A stretch of 64,000 bases of DNA, from the NCBI GenBank assembly GCA_963834205.1, contig CAWIBI010000082.1, forward strand, positions 1-64,000. Direction: 5' to 3'. The notes under the pieces were generated by a model. It had not been told where the DNA came from. It worked only from the letters and a program-made list of their open reading frames with translations, and did no database searches. Origin of the DNA: PALSA-350 sp963834205 (lineage in GTDB: Bacteria; Acidobacteriota; Terriglobia; Terriglobales; Acidobacteriaceae). The translations under genes and the position numbers were made by a program. This document shows positions 18,445 to 28,289 of this stretch, in pieces; positions within the stretch are counted from its first letter, which is position 1, and each line of letters opens with the position of its first letter.

Positions 18445-21083
18445 TATCCCTCAGACGCTGGGTCACCCGTCTGCTCAACTCGCTCACAGGGCGGGTCGAT
18501 AACCAACGATTGAAAGAAGAGATCGAAGAACACATCGCGCTCGAAACCGCCGAAAATCTCCGCGCCGGATTGCCACCGCAGGAGGCCCGCCGCCAGGCCA
18601 TCCTGAAGTTTGGCGGGGTCGAGGGTATCAAAGATGACTACCAGGCGGAGCGAGCCATGCAGTGGATCTTCCTGCAGGACCTGCGCTTTAGCATCCGTGT
18701 CTTGCGCAAGTCTCCCGCCTTCACCATCGTCGCGGTGGTAACCCTCGCCCTGGGAATCGCTGCAAACGCCATCGTCTTCAGCGTAATGAATGCGTTGATC
18801 CTGCACCCGCTCAATGTGCCGCAGTCCGAGAGCCTTTACCAGCTCATGCGCGGTAAAGAGGCGGGCACTCATTCGTATCCCGACTATCTCGATCTGCGCG
18901 ATCGCAACCGCAGCTTTGATGAGCTGGTCGCCTATGACATTGCGGTGGCAGGCATCGACACCGGCGGAGATCCATCCAGCGCCTGGGTCGCGTTGGTCAG
19001 CGGAAACTACTTCGACGGATTACGCCTGCAGCCGTATCTCGGTCGTATGATCCACCCCTCCGACGAGCATGGCGCCAACAGCGCTCCCTACCTCGTGCTC
19101 TCCCACTCCTATTGGCACAGCCATTTTCACGACGATCCTGGCGTCGTGGGCCGGGTGGTTCAGGTAAACAAGCATCCTTTCACCATTGTGGGCGTAGCGC
19201 CGCCGCAGTTCCACGGAACTCTCACGTTTTTCTTTCCCGATTTCTTCGTGCCGCTCGTGAACCAGGAACAAGTAGAGGTGGGCAATACCCTGAACGATCG
19301 CGGCAAGCGTTGGGTCTTTGCGGTGATGGGGCATCTGAAAGCTGGAGTCACCCGGGAGCAAGCGACTGCCGATCTCAACGCGATTGGCGCCGATCTTCAA
19401 ACCCGCTACCCCAAAGAAGACACCGGCCTCACGTTCAACCTCGCGCCTCCCAGTCTTTATGGCGAACGGCTCGGAACTCCGGTGAAAGCGTTCCTCACCG
19501 GGCTGATGCTGCTGGCCGGGTTGATTCTGCTGGCCGCATGCACCAACCTGGGCGGTCTGTTTGCCGCGCGCGCCGCGGACCGTTCCCGGGAAATTTCCTT
19601 GCGCCTCGCGCTGGGCTCGAGCCGCCGCCGCATTCTGCGGCAGCTATTCACCGAGGCGACGCTGATTTCCCTCCTCGGAGGCGCGTGCGGCCTCGCAGCC
19701 AGCGTGATGCTGGTGCACGCGCTGAGCTTGTGGCAGCCATTCACCAGGTTTCCCATCCATCTGCAGATAAAGCCGGACGCAACTGTCGATGCGTTTGCGC
19801 TGATCCTGGCTTTAGTCAGCGGAATGGTCTTTGGCGCGGTCCCGGTGCGGCAGATTCTGCGTACCAATCCTTATGAGGTAATCAAAGCAGGCGCAAGCCG
19901 CGCGGGGCAGCGGCTTACCCTGCGCGACCTGCTGCTGGTGGCGCAAATCGCCATCTGTGCGCTGTTGGTCACATGCTCGTTGGTTGCGGTGCGTGGGCTG
20001 GTGCGCTCGCTGAACAGCAACTTCGGTTTCGAACCGCAAAACGCAACCTTGGCAGATATAGATCTAAGCATGGCCGGTTACCGCGACGCCCAGGTACCCG
20101 CGATGCAAAAGCGCATGCTCGCTGCCACGGAGGCCATCCCAGGGGTAGAGTCGGTGGGCCTGGTGAACCCGGCGCCGTTATACGGTGGCTCGGTAACCAG
20201 CCTGGTCTTTACCGATAAAACCGCGGACCTGCGGCAGGCGAATGCCGCTGCGCGGGCATTCACGTACCAGGCATCTCCCGAATATTTCCACGCGGCCCGC
20301 ACTTCCCTGCTCTCCGGAAGAAGCTTTACCTGGCATGACGATCAAGCTGCGCCGCGGGTAGCGGTAGTCAACGAGCAATTCGCGCGCAGTATCTTTGGTT
20401 CGCTCACGGGCGCCGTGGGTGAATATTACAAGCTGCCCGATGGAACGCGCGTCCAGGTGGTGGGCATTGCGGAACAAGGAAAATACGGCACCCTCGCTGA
20501 GGAGCCAAAGCCGGCCATGTTTCTCCCCCTCCTGCAGTCGCCGTCGAGTGAGATGTGGATGGTGGTGCGTTCCAGCCGCGATGCGCAGCAACTGGGCCCA
20601 GCCATCCGCAACACGCTGGGCAGCCTGGACGCGGGGCTGCCGGTCTACATCCAAACCTGGACCAGGGAAATGGACCAGCCTCTCTTTCCCACTCGCATGG
20701 CGACGCTCTCGCTGGGAGTGCTGGGCATGATGGGCGCGCTGCTCACGGTAACCGGCGTCTTTGGCATGGCGGCGTACTCGGTCAGCAAGCGTCTGCGCGA
20801 GCTGGGCATTCGTATGGCCCTGGGCGCGCAGCGGAGGGAAGTTCTGCAGGCAGCCTTGGGGCGGACGTGCAAGGCGCTGGCTTATGGTTCCACGGCAGGA
20901 TTGCTCCTGGGAATTCTGGCCAGCCGGGTGCTGTCCTTCCTGGTGTATCAGGCGACTCCCCGCGATCCGCTTGTTTGGGTGGGCGTGGTGCTCGCGATGT
21001 CGTTGCTGGGTCTGCTAGCGACCTGGATTCCAGCGCAACGCGCGCTGTCGGTCGATCCTTTGCGTCTGCTGCGCGAGGAGTGA
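18441..21083 (+). CDS. ADOP-family ABC transporter permease (MacB/FtsX type)
   Basis: Large acidobacterial-type permease of about 880 residues. A cytosolic N-terminal helix region (NQRLKEEIEEHIALETAENL, GLPPQEARRQAILKFGGVEG) precedes helix 1 (KSPAFTIVAVVTLALGIAAN), a periplasmic MacB-like domain (GRMIHPSDEHGANSAPYLVL), the first FtsX block (LLAGLILLAACTNLGGLFAA with RSREISLRLALGSSRRRILR), a second periplasmic domain and a last FtsX block (KRLRELGIRMALGAQRREVL) ending PLRLLREE. ATG 18441 overlaps the PadR stop. No ATPase gene is adjacent, as usual for this family; substrate unknown. Confidence 0.88.
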   Translation: MISLRRWVTRLLNSLTGRVDNQRLKEEIEEHIALETAENLRAGLPPQEARRQAILKFGGVEGIKDDYQAERAMQWIFLQDLRFSIRVLRKSPAFTIVAVVTLALGIAANAIVFSVMNALILHPLNVPQSESLYQLMRGKEAGTHSYPDYLDLRDRNRSFDELVAYDIAVAGIDTGGDPSSAWVALVSGNYFDGLRLQPYLGRMIHPSDEHGANSAPYLVLSHSYWHSHFHDDPGVVGRVVQVNKHPFTIVGVAPPQFHGTLTFFFPDFFVPLVNQEQVEVGNTLNDRGKRWVFAVMGHLKAGVTREQATADLNAIGADLQTRYPKEDTGLTFNLAPPSLYGERLGTPVKAFLTGLMLLAGLILLAACTNLGGLFAARAADRSREISLRLALGSSRRRILRQLFTEATLISLLGGACGLAASVMLVHALSLWQPFTRFPIHLQIKPDATVDAFALILALVSGMVFGAVPVRQILRTNPYEVIKAGASRAGQRLTLRDLLLVAQIAICALLVTCSLVAVRGLVRSLNSNFGFEPQNATLADIDLSMAGYRDAQVPAMQKRMLAATEAIPGVESVGLVNPAPLYGGSVTSLVFTDKTADLRQANAAARAFTYQASPEYFHAARTSLLSGRSFTWHDDQAAPRVAVVNEQFARSIFGSLTGAVGEYYKLPDGTRVQVVGIAEQGKYGTLAEEPKPAMFLPLLQSPSSEMWMVVRSSRDAQQLGPAIRNTLGSLDAGLPVYIQTWTREMDQPLFPTRMATLSLGVLGMMGALLTVTGVFGMAAYSVSKRLRELGIRMALGAQRREVLQAALGRTCKALAYGSTAGLLLGILASRVLSFLVYQATPRDPLVWVGVVLAMSLLGLLATWIPAQRALSVDPLRLLREE

Positions 21084-21095
21084 ATCGGGGTTCGA

Positions 21096-21379
21096 TCATA
21101 CGATCCGCTCCAAGTTCCTCGGCCAGGGCGATCGCCTCACGTTCACCGCGATCCAGGAAATTTAGAGAGGGGGTCGGGTTCGCGGTTTAAGGCTGGTCTT
21201 TCCAGCCACGCCGGTACTTGGGCAACCCAGGCACGCACCAAATCTGGACTGTTGATGTCCTGTAACTCTTCCCATACTGCCGGAGGAACCAGGATGCGAC
21301 CATAGAAGTGCGGCAGGATTTCAACGTGCCCAATCAACACCAAATAGTTGATCGGCGAGGTATCGGCAACAACGATCAT
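21096..21379 (-). pseudogene. PIN-domain (DUF3368/VapC-like) toxin, truncated
   Basis: Start ATG 21379 overlaps the antitoxin stop by four bases. The PIN core begins VVADTSPINYLVLIGHVEIL with its acidic Asp, then YGRILVPPAVWEELQ. A shift near 21160 ends the printed frame at 21143, but the family continues in another frame (LDRGEREAIALAEELGADRM, carrying the next acidic residues) to about 21096, where homology stops next to the permease 3' end. The final ~40 residues, including the last active-site Asp region, are gone. Probably dead. Confidence 0.65.
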
Positions 21380-21667
21380 GCAGGGGGATGATTTCTGATT
21401 CCCGCCTTGTCTTCAAATTGCCGTGAAGTTCCACGGTCCTGTTCCAGATCGGCCAGGGAGTAGTGCAGATGGACTCCGTGTTCCTTTAGGAAGGCGTGCA
21501 CTTGCATACGCGAAAAAAAGCCCAGCATCTCCCGGACTCGACCTTCGGAGAATCGCTTGGAACGGTACCCTTCCAGGGCAAGCGCCTCAACGACGGCGCG
21601 CGGTAAATCCAGACACTCCGCCGTAAGAAGATGTGCGATCGTCCGAAATTTGCAATTCAAGGTTCAT
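21376..21667 (-). pseudogene. UPF0175 antitoxin (VapB-like), frameshifted
   Basis: Small protein that normally pairs with DUF3368 PIN toxins. From ATG 21667 (or ATG 21673) it reads MNLELQISDD, then a shift near 21630 leads to the family core AHLLTAECLDLPRAVVEALA, LEGYRSKRFSEGRVREML and FLKEHGVHLHYSLADLEQD. The printed frame alone would start at a weak TTG (21660). The stop overlaps the PIN start, so the pair was a two-gene operon. Confidence 0.65.
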
Positions 21668-21797
21668 GAGCATTCCTTTGTCGATTTTTAGAGCGATATT
21701 GCATTCCGATAAACCAAAATCGGCGTAATGGCTCTTGCAGGTGGAAAATTCTGTCGGTCTGTCTCCCAGCCCGGCCCTCTTACCTCTACAAACAGAG

Positions 21798-24506
21798 CTA
21801 CTCCGCTCTGAGCGCGCGCATCGGGTCGGTGGATGCTGCGCGCCGGGCCGGTACAATCGCCGCTATCGCGGCGGCAACCAAAAGCAGCAATATGCTGCCG
21901 CCCACTGCGAGCGGGTCCATGACGGGCGTTTGATAAAGGAGACTGCGCACCCAGCGCAGCGCGATCAGCGCCATCGTGAGTCCAACACCTGTGCCGAGCA
22001 GAACGGGATACGCAGCCTGGCGCAGCACCAGCCCGATCATAGCGCTCTTGCCCGAACCCAATGCGATGCGGATGCCGAACTCCTGCCGGCGCAGCGAGAC
22101 CGAGTACGCAAGCACGCCATACACTCCGAGCAAAGCCAGGAACAACGCGGCCGCGCCGAAACCGCTGAGCACCATGGCCTGGAAGCGGTCGGCAGCCACG
22201 GAATCGCTGACCTGTTCATCCATGGACTTGAGCGTAGGAATGGCGACCTGCGGATCGATCTGCCAGATCGCGCGCCGCATCTCGGGAATCAGCGCATCGC
22301 TGGGTTGCGAGCTGCGCACCAGGAACGACAGCGTCAGCGGCGTGTAGGCCCAGTAGGGCAGATAGACCATGGCGGCATCGTCCTTGAGGCCATTGATGCG
22401 CGCATCGGCGACGACTCCGATCACGGTGACTCGGAATGCTGTGTCATCCGGAACAATGTCAGAGATCTTTCGTCCGATGGGATTCTCGCCGGGAAAGCCT
22501 TCGCGCGCGGTTCTTTCCGAGATGAGCGCCACATAGGGATTGGCGCGATCGGCGGCGGTGATGTTGCGGCCGGCGACAAGCGGACTCAGCATGGTGGGCA
22601 GATAGTCGGGGTTGATCCAGCGCACATTGATCGCCGGCTCCTGCCCAGCCGGCACGGGATGATCCGGCCGGGAAAGATTATCCACCCAGGTTTCACCGGT
22701 CAGCGGCGTTACGCTGGTGAGGGCGACCGACTGCACGCCGGGCAGTTGACCCAGAGCCGTGAGGGCGCGATCGGCAAAGGCCAGCCTGGCCGCATTTCCC
22801 TTGGGACCGGCGTTGTCATATTGCGGCGCGAACAGGTCGGCCTGCGCGAGCGTGACATGGCTCGAATCGAAGCCGCGATCCTGCCGCAGAAGGTGAGAAA
22901 GACTGCGCAGCACCAGCGACGTGACAATGAGCAGGACCACCGTGCACGCCACCTGCGCCGCCACCATCAGGCTGCGCGTACGGTGGCTCTCTTGCGTGTT
23001 GGCCGCGCGCGTGGAGTTGGCCTGCAGCGCGGCTTGCGGAGCAACGCGAAGCGAGCGCAGGGCGGGCAACATGCCGAACATGATTGCCGCTGCAATCGAC
23101 AGCCCGCCGCTAAAGACAAGTACCGGCAGGCTTACCTGCACCTCATCGAGACGCGGGATATTAGCCGGCGCCAATGCGATCAACAAGCCGCACGCCGCCG
23201 AAGGCAAGCGCTGTTCCGGCCGCGCCGCCGGCGAACGCCAGCACCAGGCTCTCGGTCGAGACGCGACCTCACCAGTTGGCCGCGGCTTGCGCCCAGTGCG
23301 GCGCGCACAGCAGTCTCGCGTTCCGCGTTGACGGCGCGCGCCAGTTGCAGATTGGCAAGGTTGACGCACGCGATCAGCAGCACCGCGCCGACCGCTGCAA
23401 ACAGCAGCCAGAGCGCGCCGCTCACGCCGGAGGCGACATCCTTCGCCAGCGGCGTGAGCGCAATGCCGAAATGAAGGGGCAGATGCGCGGAAAGCGTGTA
23501 CGCCTTCTGCAGGGCCTCCAGTTCGGCGTTCGCCTGGGCCAGCGTCACGCCGGGCTTGAGCCGCGCGATCGCCTTGTAGTTGAAGTTGCCCATATCTGCA
23601 TTCAGGTCGTGCTCGCTCGGCGCCAGCGGCTGAAAGAGCAGAGCGTCGCGCTGCGGTTTCCTGAAAGGCGATCTTCGGCGCCAATGCGATCTGCGGAAAC
23701 CGCATGCCCGGCGGCAGCACACCGATGACGGTGACCGGACTGGCCGTCGATCCGCAGCGTTTTGCCAATCACCGCGGGGTCGCGCGGCAAAGAATGTCTG
23801 CCAGCCTTCGTAGCTCAAAATCACGACGCTTTCGGCGTTTTGCCGGGCATCGTCCTCGACGAAGTCCCGGCCCAGGATGGGTTGAACACCAAGCAGCCGG
23901 AAGAGGTTCGGCGAAGCGATCACTGCGCCGACGATGCGGGGGTGATCTCCATTGGGAGAGACGCTCATTCCCCGTTGAGCAAAGATCGCGGCGTCTTCGA
24001 GGGTCGCCGCGTTTTTCTTCAGGCGCAGGAAATGCCGGTAATTGTCGGGAATCGACGACCGCTCGCTGCGCACCTTGTCTTCCACCGCCTCGCGCATCAC
24101 GACCAGGCGATCCGGATCGCGAAAGGCAAACGGCTTGAGCAGAACCGCATTGACCACGCTGAAGACCGAAGTAGCCGCGCCGATGCCCAGCGCAAGCGTA
24201 AGGATGGCGGTGAGCGCGAAGCCGGGCGACTTGCGCAGCTGGCGAACGGCATAGCGGATGTCGCGAGCGGCCTGTTCGAGCCACGGCAGGCCGCGCTGGA
24301 CGCGGTAGGTCTCGCGGATCTGCGTGATGCCGCCAAACGCGCGCAGAGCGGCGTTGCGCGCCTGCGGCTCATTCATCCCGCGCGCTGCGATTTTCTTCGA
24401 TGGCCAGATCGATGTGCGCGCGCAGCTCTTCGTCGAGATCGGCATCGAGCTTTTTGCTGCGGAAGAGTGCTGCGCCGCGGCTGAGGAGAATCCGGATCCA
24501 GTCCAT
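21798..24506 (-). CDS. ADOP-family permease, several frameshifts
   Basis: Second permease of the MacB/FtsX ADOP type. ATG 24506 has GGAGGCGATT upstream and opens MDWIRILLSRGAALFRSKKL, LDEELRAHIDLAIEE. After a shift near 24383 come ARNAALRAFGGITQIRETYR and helix 1 (SPGFALTAILTLALGIGAAT). The periplasmic MacB domain and first FtsX block (AVGAVLLIACVNLANLQLAR, ERETAVRAALGASRGQLVRS) are split by shifts around 23200-23830. From ~23180 leftward the frame is clean (EFGIRIALGSGKSAMIGLVL) to ASTDPMRALRAE. About 900 residues when corrected. The shifts are concentrated here, so this is either decay or local sequencing error. Confidence 0.75.
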
Positions 24507-24515
24507 AATCGCCTC

Positions 24516-24853
24516 CTAATTCGACGGGGCAAGGAAGCGCGCCATGGTGGCGGCGATGCGCTCCCAGTTTTCGGTCTCCTGCTCGATCTGCTTCCGCCCG
24601 CTGCGGGTCAGCGAGTAGAACTTGGCGCGGCGTCCAGTTTCCGAGGTGCCCCATTCGCCTTGACCCAACCCCGCTGTTCCAGGCGAAGCAGAGCTGGATA
24701 GATGGTTCCCTGGTTGAGACTGACCGTGTTTCCACTGACTTGTTCGATCCGCCGCGCTATGCCATAACCGTGCAGCGGCCCCATCGACTCAAGCGTCTTC
24801 AGCACCATCAGATCAAGGGTTCCCTGCAATACATCTGATTTGCCTTCTGGCAC
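24516..24853 (-). CDS. PadR-family regulator, one frameshift
   Basis: GTG 24853 follows CAGGAGGTAAGAG. The core reads GKSDVLQGTLDLMVLKTLES, MGPLHGYGIARRIEQVSGN, SLNQGTIYPALLRLEQRGWV; a shift near 24655 leads to AKFYSLTRSGRKQIEQETEN and WERIAATMARFLAPSN, ending at TAG 24516. It lies 9 bp before the second permease, which it presumably represses. The organisation mirrors the 18.1 kb pair on the opposite strand. Confidence 0.8.
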
Positions 24854-24978
24854 CTCTTACCTCCTGTAGATCGTCCACCTATAGATTGCAGGCGTGATAG
24901 GTAGAATGTCAACAGGTTTGCGGCTGAGTTCAGCGACAATATGAGGTAGGGTGTCACTGATGTGATCAACAGGGAGGG

Positions 24979-27306
24979 ATGCCCCGATGTACGATCATTG
25001 CCATGCTTCGGAACCTGGCTGCGGCCGTGATTGTTTGTACGGTGTCACAGATGCATGCGCAGTCCCAGCGAGACGCAGTGCTTTACGACCGGCACAACGT
25101 CGCGGAGATATTAGGATTCGAAGCACGCGGCGCCGGGAAACTGCCCGCCGGATGGTCTGGAAGCCCTCCTGATACGGTCGTACTTGAGAGCGATGTGGTG
25201 CAATCAGGCTCGTGGGCGATACGCCTAGACCGTTCCGCACTTCCCACTGGAACCTTCAGCACTGTCACCAGCGGCATTCCCATCGACTTCACCGGAGAAA
25301 GCATCGAGTTGCGCGGGTTTCTCCGGACCAGCGGCGTCTCCGGCTTCGCAGGGCTGTGGATGCGGGAGGACGGCGACGCTGGTCCGGTACAGTTCGACAA
25401 TATGCAGCGCCGGCAACTCGACGGCACGCATGACTGGCAGCAGTTCTCAATCATACTTCCTCTGAATCCGGACGCAAACCATCTCGCTTTCGGCGCTCTG
25501 CTTTCCGGCAGCGGCATCGCGTGGGTCGATGGCCTGCAATTGCTGGTCGACGGAGAACCAGTAGCGAGGGCCCCTCAGCGTACGCCGGAACAGGCGGAAA
25601 CCGATCACGCATTCGATCAAGGCTCGGGGATTCAGCTGAGCACACTTACACCTTTGCAGATCGAGAACCTGGCCGTGCTTGGACGAGTGTGGGGTTTTCT
25701 GAAATACCACGACCCGGTGGTCACGGCGGGCAAGCGCCGCTGGGATTACGACCTGTTTCGTGTGATTCCGAGCGTGCTTGCGGCGGGTAGCCACGCTGCG
25801 TCGGATGAAGTTCTGGCAAAGTGGATCGACAGCCTCGGTCCAATTGATTTGTGCACGGATTGCGTGTCGCTCGATCCGGCGGGATTGAAGTTAAAACCGG
25901 ACCTCGCGTGGATCAACGATGCCGAATATCTGGGCGTGACGCTGAGCCGCCGGCTGCAAAGCATCTATCAAAACAGAGTGCGCAACCAGCAGTATTATGT
26001 CTCCCTGACGCCGAACGTCGAGAACCCTGTGTTTCACCATGAGTCGGGGTACGGGCCGCTTCGGTTTCCGGACCCCGGGTATCATCTGCTGGCTCTCTAT
26101 CGACTCTGGAGCATCGTCGAGTACTGGGCTCCCGATCGTGACGTGGTGGGGGAAAACTGGCAAAACGTGCTCAGCGAGTTCATTCCCCGTGTGATGCTGG
26201 CGAAGGATAAGGACTCCTATTCGCGCGAGATGATGGCGCTGATTGCCGAGATTCACGATACACATGCCAATCTGTGGAGTTCGCTGAGTCTGCGGCCCCC
26301 TGTGGGTGCCTGCCGGCTTCCAGTCAATGTGCGTTTCATCGAGCGGTCGGCTGTGGTAACCGGCTACACGTCTGACAGTCCGGGCAAAGCTTCTGGGTTG
26401 CAACGCGGGGATCAGATCACCGCGATCGATGGCATCCGTGTCGACAATCTCGTCGCACATTGGGCGCCGCTCTATGCAGATTCCAATGAGGCCGCCCGAA
26501 TGCGGGACATGGCCGCAAACCTGACAAACGGAAACTGCGGGCCGGTGCATTTAGAGGTGCGCCGCAATGGCGCCACAGATCTTGTTGCCGCCACCAGGCT
26601 GGAGGTCTCCGCGGCTGGATCACCGTCGAGGATACATGATCTGCCGGGCCCGACCTTCCAGATGCTCTCAAAAGACATCGCCTACCTCAAGCTCTCCTCC
26701 GTGAAGGTCGCGGATGTCCCGAAGTACATCGAACAAGCGCGGAGTGCGCGCGGGCTGATCGTCGACATTCGGAACTACCCGTCGGAATTCGTGGTATTTG
26801 CGCTCGGGTCGCTGCTCGTCCGCCAGCCGACACCGTTCGCGGAGTTCAGCAGCGGCGATCTTTCCAATCCGGGAGCTTTTCGAATAAACCATGTGGAGAC
26901 ACTCACGCCCGCTGAGCCGCACTATGACGGCAAGGTGGTGATCCTGGAGGATGAAGTCTCGATGAGCCAAGCCGAATACACGGCCATGGCGCTGCAGGCT
27001 GCGCCGCATAGCGTCGTGATCGGGAGCACCACTGCGGGGGCGGATGGAAATGTTTCGGAGATTCCCCTACCGGGCGGCCTGCGCACGATGATCAGCGGAC
27101 TGGGCGTTTTCTATCCTGATGGAGCTCCGACGCAGCGGGTCGGGATTCGTGTTGACATCGAGGCACGCCCGACCATCGCGGGCATCCGTGCCGGGCGCGA
27201 TGAAGTGGTGGAAGCAGCTATCCACCAGATCGTTCTCGGGCTCTCTCCTGCAGAGCTGGACAAACTGGCGCGGACTGATGATGCGGATTCGCAATCGGGT
27301 CGGTGA
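24979..27306 (+). CDS. Secreted S41-family peptidase with PDZ domain
   Basis: Exported serine peptidase of the tail-specific/tricorn-core family. A Sec signal (LRNLAAAVIVCTVSQMHAQS) precedes a beta-sandwich region (residues ~50-190, SGSWAIRLDRSALPTGTFST), a helical linker with VWGFLKYHDPVV, a PDZ-like segment around 455-500 (GKASGLQRGDQITAIDGIRV) and the S41 core with the nucleophile Ser663 in EVSMSQAEYTAMALQ and GSTTAGADGNVSEIPLPGG. 775 residues. ATG 24979 abuts its GGGAGGG site, so ATG 25003, just before the signal peptide core, may be the true start. No partner gene is evident. Confidence 0.85.
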   Translation: MPRCTIIAMLRNLAAAVIVCTVSQMHAQSQRDAVLYDRHNVAEILGFEARGAGKLPAGWSGSPPDTVVLESDVVQSGSWAIRLDRSALPTGTFSTVTSGIPIDFTGESIELRGFLRTSGVSGFAGLWMREDGDAGPVQFDNMQRRQLDGTHDWQQFSIILPLNPDANHLAFGALLSGSGIAWVDGLQLLVDGEPVARAPQRTPEQAETDHAFDQGSGIQLSTLTPLQIENLAVLGRVWGFLKYHDPVVTAGKRRWDYDLFRVIPSVLAAGSHAASDEVLAKWIDSLGPIDLCTDCVSLDPAGLKLKPDLAWINDAEYLGVTLSRRLQSIYQNRVRNQQYYVSLTPNVENPVFHHESGYGPLRFPDPGYHLLALYRLWSIVEYWAPDRDVVGENWQNVLSEFIPRVMLAKDKDSYSREMMALIAEIHDTHANLWSSLSLRPPVGACRLPVNVRFIERSAVVTGYTSDSPGKASGLQRGDQITAIDGIRVDNLVAHWAPLYADSNEAARMRDMAANLTNGNCGPVHLEVRRNGATDLVAATRLEVSAAGSPSRIHDLPGPTFQMLSKDIAYLKLSSVKVADVPKYIEQARSARGLIVDIRNYPSEFVVFALGSLLVRQPTPFAEFSSGDLSNPGAFRINHVETLTPAEPHYDGKVVILEDEVSMSQAEYTAMALQAAPHSVVIGSTTAGADGNVSEIPLPGGLRTMISGLGVFYPDGAPTQRVGIRVDIEARPTIAGIRAGRDEVVEAAIHQIVLGLSPAELDKLARTDDADSQSGR

Positions 27307-27425
27307 CAGCAAGCAGCGAGCTGCAATCGGCATCATGCCGCCGGATTTTGTTCCTTCTCTTTCAATTCTTAGTCGCGTGTAGTAGGAGAGGCCTGAAACC
27401 CCGTCTGGCTTGTTAGGAGGTTTCA

Positions 27426-27719
27426 TTGCAAAAGACCACTCGGGTAATTCTCATTACTTTGCTTTTCGGGCAGGGTATTGTCGTTCAACTGCCTGCGCAG
27501 ACTAACGCTACAACCGGAACTAACAGTACGACCGTAAGCAGTAACCCGCCTCAACCTCCGAAAGGGGGAGGCCATAACCCGCCACCGTCAGGTTCCAAAC
27601 CGTCAGGACCGCCGCCTTCCGGATCCCCACCTTCTGGAACTTCACCTACAGGGTCTCCACCGTCAGGAACGAAGCCGTCCGGTCCCCCACCCTCAGGGGC
27701 CCCAACAGCCCCTAAGTAG
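27426..27719 (+). CDS. Small secreted proline-rich PPSG-repeat protein
   Basis: Start is a TTG at 27426 with a perfect AGGAGG five bases upstream, a strong site for a weak codon. A signal peptide (TTRVILITLLFGQGIVVQLP AQ) is followed by a Thr/Asn stretch and then low-complexity repeats built on P-P-S-G, P-S-G-P and S-G-T units to the end. 97 residues. I recognise no family. Such composition suggests an extended cell-surface or extracellular peptide. It is 119 bp behind the S41 peptidase and may be co-transcribed with it. Confidence 0.6.
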   Translation: MQKTTRVILITLLFGQGIVVQLPAQTNATTGTNSTTVSSNPPQPPKGGGHNPPPSGSKPSGPPPSGSPPSGTSPTGSPPSGTKPSGPPPSGAPTAPK

Positions 27720-27811
27720 GCTACGCCGCGAGGGGCTGCTTGCCGGCCCCTTGGCTTAGTAACTCGTTGGGCGCGAGCGTTGGGAGAAATGCCGTTGGGT
27801 TGTTCTGAGAT

Positions 27812-28090
27812 TTACTTCGCAAGCGCCTCACGGTTCTCTTTCGCCCAGTCGCTATCATGCGGCACTGCCTTCAGTGGCGGGCCGCCTTGCGTCCCGCAAG
27901 CGCAGGGCCCTTCGGTCTTGGCTTCTGTCATGCAAGAGCAGGACTTTGTTTGCAGGCACGCACAGACGTAAACCAAATTCTTCTGGTCTTGTGCACTTGT
28001 TGGAGCCTTCTTCGAGCCGGGCGACGGGATACAGGCCAACAACAATAGCAAGACAAAAAGAGCAGCAGTGGATCTCGTTCGATTTCTCAT
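27812..28090 (-). CDS. Small Cys-rich lipoprotein-like hypothetical protein
   Basis: ATG 28090 follows AAAGGACGAGCC. A hydrophobic signal ends LLLLLAC, a good lipobox with the lipidated Cys at residue 20. The mature part holds a dense cysteine block (YVCACLQTKSCSCMTEAKTE, GPCACGTQGG), seven Cys in about 30 residues. 92 residues. The spacing could bind metal or form disulfides. No family recognised. It is isolated, convergent with the proline-rich gene. Confidence 0.6.
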   Translation of the reverse strand: MRNRTRSTAALFVLLLLLACIPSPGSKKAPTSAQDQKNLVYVCACLQTKSCSCMTEAKTEGPCACGTQGGPPLKAVPHDSDWAKENREALAK

Positions 28091-28246
28091 GGCTCGTCCT
28101 TTGGCGTGAGGTTAATATTGAAACCGGTCTCGCCACAATATCCACTTGATAGGAGCTATACATAGCCACTCCGATCTCCCACTAAGAGACTAGATTCTGC
28201 CGTCATCGATATTCACCGCATGTTGTGCGGAGAATATTTGCCCATG

Positions 28247-28277
28247 ATGCGGAGATTAGAGCCTATAATCTCCGCAT
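28247..28277. promoter_or_regulatory. Palindromic operator/promoter of the Fic gene
   Basis: Perfect 12-bp arms ATGCGGAGATTA and TAATCTCCGCAT with a 7-base spacer, 12 bases before the Fic start. A consensus -10 TATAAT (28264-28269) lies across the spacer and right arm. GCGGAGAA half-sites recur at about 28227 and 28283. The layout strongly suggests repression of the Fic gene, perhaps by its own C-terminal winged helix. Confidence 0.6.
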
Positions 28278-28289
28278 AGGACGCGGAGA

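Noticed and set aside
21735..23474. 579-residue plus-strand open frame
   Set aside because: Antisense to the second ADOP permease; Arg/Gln-rich low-information product.
28247..28277. Reading the Fic-gene palindrome as a terminator
   Set aside because: It is directly before a start codon, contains TATAAT and has no T tract.
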